Of a DNA stretch of 11,437 nt, positions 11,300 through 11,437 are shown in pieces (within the stretch, counting starts at the first letter, position 1; each line of letters begins with the position of its first letter). Position numbers and translations under genes: made by a program. This DNA comes from Candidatus Nitrosopelagicus sp. (GTDB lineage: Archaea; Thermoproteota; Nitrososphaeria; Nitrososphaerales; Nitrosopumilaceae): positions 1 through 11,437 of the forward strand of contig JABHJJ010000155.1 in NCBI GenBank assembly GCA_018691945.1, in the 5' to 3' direction. Below the pieces are notes generated by a model. It saw only the letters and a list, made by a program, of their open reading frames with translations, had not been told where the DNA came from and did no database searches.

Positions 11300-11437
11300 A
11301 TGGATGAATATGTGGATGAGAAAGCTCAAAAATGGAAAGATCTTAAATTAAAATGGTCTACTCCATTACCAATAAAATACACGCTTCAAGAAAAACCAAA
11401 ATCGCCATTAAATGAAAAACAAATCGAGTCTGAATCT
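11300..11437 (+). CDS. Start of an unrecognised protein (3' end beyond window)
   Basis: The frame stays open for 46 codons to the window edge. The visible part begins M-D-E-Y-V-D-E-K-A-Q-K-W-K-D-L-K-L and is hydrophilic and lysine/glutamate-rich, with prolines in 'STPLPIKYTLQEKPKSPL'. There is no signal peptide, membrane segment or Cys motif. A TATA box lies 27 bases upstream. Too little is visible to name a family. Confidence 0.6.
   Translation, partial: MDEYVDEKAQKWKDLKLKWSTPLPIKYTLQEKPKSPLNEKQIESES

Overview
The window looks like chromosome from an ammonia-oxidising archaeon of the Nitrosopumilus type (Nitrososphaerota, formerly Thaumarchaeota). The DNA is AT-rich. The gene set is archaeal: archaeal-type methionyl-tRNA synthetase, RNA polymerase subunit K, ribosomal protein S25e, an Alba-fold protein, deoxyhypusine synthase, and a single-domain parvulin like those described from Cenarchaeum and Nitrosopumilus. 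Many genes begin about 25 bases downstream of a TATA-like box, as expected for leaderless archaeal transcripts. I used that spacing to correct several starts. The assignment rests on gene content and reading by eye, not on a database search.

Layout. 1-1147 (+): the 3' end of the methionyl-tRNA synthetase gene, then an alpha/beta hydrolase one base later. 1171-1997 (-): a 52-residue small protein, the parvulin, and an unrecognised 95-residue protein coupled to the parvulin. 2076-4495 (+): a DUF2203 protein coupled to a UbiA-family prenyltransferase, then an aldo/keto reductase. 4496-5852: a 55-residue zinc-ribbon protein (-) and a 50-residue YHS-domain protein (+) diverge from a short region holding a 15-bp palindrome. 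A stand-alone asparagine-synthetase-like ATP pyrophosphatase with a C-terminal zinc ribbon (-) follows. 5956-8012: a Cys-rich HTH regulator (+), an unusually acidic Alba-fold protein (-), RpoK with a long acidic N-terminal extension (-), a cyclophilin-like fold protein (+) and S25e (-). 8098-9906: a small zinc-finger protein (+), a membrane-anchored protein (-), a 26-residue basic protein (+) and deoxyhypusine synthase (-). 9939-11437: several proteins I do not recognise, one B-box-like mini-protein, and the start of a gene that runs off the window.

Organisation. Genes switch strand constantly and are packed tightly. Most convergent pairs overlap or touch, so terminators must lie inside the opposing gene, and A-rich 3' ends on one strand supply T-tracts on the other. 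Most divergent pairs share 50-100 bases of promoter. The rpoK/cyclophilin-like pair appears to share one symmetric TATA box midway between the two starts. Once the small genes at 1171-1329, 4496-4663, 4760-4912, 8723-8803 and 10754-10906 are counted, no stretch above 300 bases is left without a gene. I saw no tRNA, rRNA, CRISPR array, insertion sequence or attachment site.

The genes are mostly housekeeping (translation, transcription, chromatin, protein folding, membrane lipid or quinone chemistry) mixed with small lineage-specific proteins, many of them probable zinc binders. I see no clear defence or mobile system. The most interesting items are the zinc-ribbon asparagine-synthetase-like enzyme, the palindrome-controlled YHS/zinc-ribbon pair, the charge-reversed Alba protein and the bidirectional promoter.
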